Below, piece by piece: positions 63,372 to 64,000 of a stretch of DNA of 64,000 nucleotides. Each line of letters begins with the position of its first letter. Position 1 is the first letter of the stretch. A program made the position numbers and the translations under genes. The notes beneath the pieces were generated by a model. It did not search any database, had not been told where the DNA came from, and saw only the letters and a list, made by a program, of their open reading frames with translations. Source of the stretch: Ectobacillus sp042610425 (GTDB lineage Bacteria; Bacillota; Bacilli; Bacillales; Bacillaceae_G); assembly GCF_042610425.1 (NCBI RefSeq), contig NZ_JBGJZM010000001.1, positions 2,046,001 through 2,110,000 on the forward strand, written 5' to 3'.

Positions 63372-63956
63372 TTGAATATCGAAGCAATAGAATTAATAGG
63401 GCAGCGAGTGAAACTTGTGCCGATGCATATCGATCATATTGAAGGATTATTCGAAGCCGGTAGCAATGATGAGATATGGACATACATGCCGATGAAGGTT
63501 AAAACGATGGATGATGCAAAGCGCCTTGTAGACAACGCTCTATCTGCTAGAGATCAAGGATTAGAATTTCCCTATACCATTTTTGACCAAGAAACAAATA
63601 AAATCGTAGGTAGCAGCCGATTTCTTACTATTTCTAAATTAAACCGTAGTCTCGAAATCGGCTGGACTTGGTATAATCCAAGTGTTTGGCGTACTCGTAT
63701 AAACACCGAATGTAAATACTTGTTGCTCTGTCATTGTTTTGAAACCTTATCCACGATACGTGTAGAATTTAAAACGGATTCTCGAAATACTCGTTCTCAG
63801 CGGGCTATTGAAAGACTAGGTGCAGTTAAAGAAGGAACTTGGCGAAATCACCGCATTTTATCGGATGGCTACATACGTGACTCAGTTTACTACAGTATTA
63901 TTTTCCAAGAATGGCACACTGTAAAATCGAAGCTGCAACATTACTTAAAAAGCTAG
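63372..63956 (+). CDS. GNAT acetyltransferase, RimJ/RimL type
   Basis: 194 residues: IELIGQRVKLVPMHIDHIEG at the start, LEIGWTWYNPSVWRTRINTE for the acetyl-CoA region and RVEFKTDSRNTRSQRAIERL as the RimJ/L signature, with a weak glycine loop. The substrate is unknown. TTG start at 63372 with GGCGGAG five bases upstream. Follows paiB by 56 bases in the same direction. Confidence 0.85.
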   Translation: MNIEAIELIGQRVKLVPMHIDHIEGLFEAGSNDEIWTYMPMKVKTMDDAKRLVDNALSARDQGLEFPYTIFDQETNKIVGSSRFLTISKLNRSLEIGWTWYNPSVWRTRINTECKYLLLCHCFETLSTIRVEFKTDSRNTRSQRAIERLGAVKEGTWRNHRILSDGYIRDSVYYSIIFQEWHTVKSKLQHYLKS

Positions 63957-64000
63957 CAATAGATGAATCCATCTAGAAATATTATTTTCGAACGCCGTTG

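Overview
The window reads as chromosomal DNA of a low-GC, spore-forming Bacillaceae bacterium (Bacillus in the broad sense). Evidence: a near-perfect CwlJ cortex hydrolase, a GerAB-type germination permease, Bacillus-type proteins (YfiT-, YdeI-, YerA-, SwrC- and PaiB-like), an exact-style FapR box in front of fabH, strong AGGAGG ribosome sites and frequent TTG/GTG starts. The species cannot be fixed from sequence alone. No rRNA, tRNA, CRISPR array or intact prophage was seen.

Layout. 0-16 kb is transport and regulation: a LysR/MFS divergent pair (the MFS gene carries a one-base frameshift), an SDR oxidoreductase, a MarR-DHA2 efflux operon next to an SwrC-like RND pump, a DMT exporter, an alpha/beta hydrolase, and an ArsR-rhodanese/MFS/methyltransferase operon behind a perfect 20-bp inverted repeat. 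16-28 kb has a MerR-isoprenylcysteine-methyltransferase-like operon with a textbook 19-bp-spacer promoter, DUF421, two low-complexity secreted proteins, YdeI, DinB, CwlJ and GerAB proteins, and a truncated IS1182-like transposase. 28-36 kb is one 8-kb gene for a cyclic beta-1,2-glucan synthase-like enzyme. 36-56 kb is housekeeping and accessory small genes (coiled coil, YciI, FabH, MarR, GNATs, CDF exporter, cupins, ASCH, YfiT, transglutaminase-like, orphan histidine kinase, periplasmic-binding-fold protein, methyltransferase, YerA adenine deaminase). 56-61 kb is an accessory patch: a GC-rich TetR/isochorismatase pair, then remnants of IS110, DUF1963, a tyrosine recombinase, an MFS exporter and a CDF exporter, ending in an intact ArsR-permease-thioredoxin operon. 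61-64 kb holds a divergent MocR/PaiB pair and a GNAT.

The most unusual signal is a set of intergenic arrays (about 377-425, 9773-9885, 23346-23520, 28057-28412, 37111-37533, 38057-38394). Each is built from its own 10-14 base core word. In the first five the cores sit almost exactly 21 bp apart, broken by 51-bp steps in three of them. Two arrays with unrelated words share the identical 21-21-21-51 layout (114-bp higher-order unit). The shared phasing (about two and five helical turns), and shared wording in the 51-bp gaps, suggest one repeat system whose core has been rewritten. I know of no description of it but could not search.

Two gene fossils also stand out: second copies of the 3' ends of the DHA2 exporter (449-559) and of the gerAB-like gene (about 25352-25468) lie near the intact genes, which implies loss of tandem paralogues.
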